Assembly (NCBI GenBank): GCA_028284705.1
Contig: JANQRE010000011.1
Location: 62,001 to 126,000 of the forward strand
Origin: Paracoccaceae bacterium
GTDB taxonomy: Bacteria > Pseudomonadota > Alphaproteobacteria > Rhodobacterales > Rhodobacteraceae
Reading direction: 5' to 3'
Length of the DNA: 64,000 nucleotides
Both the position numbers and the translations under genes were made by a program. Under the pieces are notes generated by a model. It saw nothing but the letters and a program-made list of their open reading frames with translations, was not told where the DNA came from and did no database searches. Shown here one piece after another: positions 63,039 to 64,000 of the stretch; the stretch's first letter is position 1, and every line of letters begins with the position of its first letter.

Positions 63039-64000
63039 GTTGGGCGACGACACGCCGCTCGTCCTTGATGTGGACGGGACGTTTCTGCGCACTGATCTGC
63101 TGCATGAATGCTTCTGGGCGGCGCTGGGCAAAGACCCGTTGGGCACGATCACAACGGCGGCCAGACATTTCCGTGATCCCGCCGCGCTGAAATATCATCT
63201 CGCCCGCAAGGCGGAACTGCGGGTCGATCTGTTGCCGATCGCCCAAGAGGTCGCCGATCTTGCCCAAACGGCGAAAGAGGAGGGGCGCGAGGTCATTCTC
63301 GCCTCTGCCGCCGATCGTGAGCTGGTGGAGATGATCGCCGACACCCATGAGCTGTCCGAACGGGTCATCGCCAGTGGCGAAGACGTTAACCTTAAGGGTG
63401 CGGCGAAAGCGGAAGCGTTGACCAACGCACTGGGCCGAGGCCGTTTCGACTATGCTGGCAATGAAGATGTTGATCTTGCAGTCTGGCGGGCGTCCCGGCG
63501 GGCCTATGTGGTGGGTCAAGTCCGTGCTGCAACCGTCGAGCTGCGTCGCGACGGCCATGACACCGAATATCTCAGCGGAGGGTGGCGCAAACGCGCACTT
63601 CTGAAAGCCATGCGCCCGCATCAATGGGTGAAGAACGTGCTGCTTCTCCTGCCGCTCATCGCTGCCCATGCTTTTGGCCTCGCCGATCTTTTACCGGTTC
63701 TCATTGGGATCGTTGCCTTCTCGGCTGCGGCGTCTTCGATATATGTCGTCAATGATCTGCTTGATCTGGAGGCGGATCGTCTGCACGCAACCAAGAAGAA
63801 CCGCCCCTTTGCCAGTGGTGCGGTGCCGATCCAGATCGGCATGATCGCTTGCGCCGCGTTGGCGGTCATGGCCCTGGGGCTCGCGGCGGTGCTGAACAGT
63901 GCGTTTCTGGGAATTGTGCTGCTCTATATGGGGCTGTCGCTCGCCTATTCGCTGAAACTGAAGCGCATGCGCTGGATTGATATCGCGGCGCTGGCCTCGC
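63007..64000 (+). CDS. HAD phosphatase-UbiA prenyltransferase fusion, N-terminal part
   Basis: Reads from ATG 63007 to the window edge without a stop (331 codons). Residues about 14-190 are a HAD-type domain with DVDGTFLRTD (motif I) and ILASAADRELVEMI. A UbiA-type membrane domain follows from about 200, with the prenyl-diphosphate motif NDLLDLEAD. Similar fusions transfer prenyl or polyprenyl groups, e.g. in arabinogalactan-type precursor synthesis; the product here is not known. It overlaps the transglycosylase gene by 32 bases, so translation is probably coupled. The 3' end is outside the window. Confidence 0.85.
   Translation, partial: MAVSSVQAAHKLGDDTPLVLDVDGTFLRTDLLHECFWAALGKDPLGTITTAARHFRDPAALKYHLARKAELRVDLLPIAQEVADLAQTAKEEGREVILASAADRELVEMIADTHELSERVIASGEDVNLKGAAKAEALTNALGRGRFDYAGNEDVDLAVWRASRRAYVVGQVRAATVELRRDGHDTEYLSGGWRKRALLKAMRPHQWVKNVLLLLPLIAAHAFGLADLLPVLIGIVAFSAAASSIYVVNDLLDLEADRLHATKKNRPFASGAVPIQIGMIACAALAVMALGLAAVLNSAFLGIVLLYMGLSLAYSLKLKRMRWIDIAALAS

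Noticed and set aside
1-64000. CRISPR arrays, tRNA or rRNA genes, insertion sequences, integrases
   Set aside because: None was recognised when scanning by eye; a tRNAscan and ISfinder run would settle it.

Overview
The window is about 60% GC and comes from an alphaproteobacterium, most likely a member of the Roseobacter group of Rhodobacteraceae. The evidence is the ruvCAB-ybgC-tolQRAB-pal-cpoB-tilS-ftsH gene order, a complete Tad (Flp) pilus locus with short Flp pilins, a Hint-domain protein, DUF1178 and DUF1127 proteins, a DUF2219/LpxR-like protein, and candidate CtrA (TTAA-N7-TTAAC) and LexA (GTTC-N7-GTTC) boxes of the alphaproteobacterial type. Nearly all genes are chromosomal housekeeping genes. 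I saw no tRNA, rRNA, CRISPR array, transposase or integrase.

Layout. 1-6.2 kb: a partial VOC protein, a MaoC/HTD2-type dehydratase, an FAD amine oxidase divergent from the tRNA methyltransferase MnmD, a lytic transglycosylase, dapA and smpB. 6.2-8.3 kb: a low-density accessory patch with a field of DNA hairpins, phased TTTTTGTC repeats, an AT-hook protein and an orphan contractile-injection tail-tube protein. 8.3-12.2 kb: an SDR, DUF1178, a Nudix hydrolase, a histone-deacetylase-family gene broken by a one-base frameshift in a T6 run, and a threonine dehydratase-like enzyme. 12.3-18.3 kb: modABC translationally coupled to a 1195-residue 5-oxoprolinase. 18.5-22.1 kb: an LpxR-like protein, a Hint protein with an M50 protease, and rpsD. 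22.2-26.8 kb: SDR/LysR pair, MFS transporter, prmA and small proteins. 27.1-39.6 kb: ruvCAB, the Tol-Pal locus, tilS and ftsH. 39.9-47.9 kb: MOSC, AlkC-like, fhs and folD (one-carbon metabolism), a thioesterase, and the DNA-repair pair pdeM and lhr. 48.0-61.9 kb: the Tad pilus locus on the minus strand, with an AAA ATPase and a polytopic membrane protein beside it. 62.2-64 kb: a lytic transglycosylase and the start of a HAD-UbiA fusion.

How the parts work together. TolQRAB-Pal-CpoB link inner and outer membranes during division; FtsH degrades membrane proteins. The Tad genes encode prepilin peptidase, ATPase, platform, secretin, assembly proteins and two pilins. An OmpA-domain lipoprotein sits where CpaD is normally found. 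A perfect CtrA-type box lies upstream of the outer pilin gene, and another upstream of the Hint gene. A perfect LexA-type box spans the pdeM start codon, suggesting SOS control of that repair gene.

The most unusual patterns are: (i) a 28-bp hairpin repeat present five times, four of them 3-10 nt after a stop codon and in the same sense as that gene; (ii) the hairpin field, phased repeats, AT-hook gene and orphan tail-tube gene after smpB; (iii) the LexA box on pdeM; (iv) the CtrA boxes at the pilin and Hint genes. All regulatory-site calls are sequence matches only.
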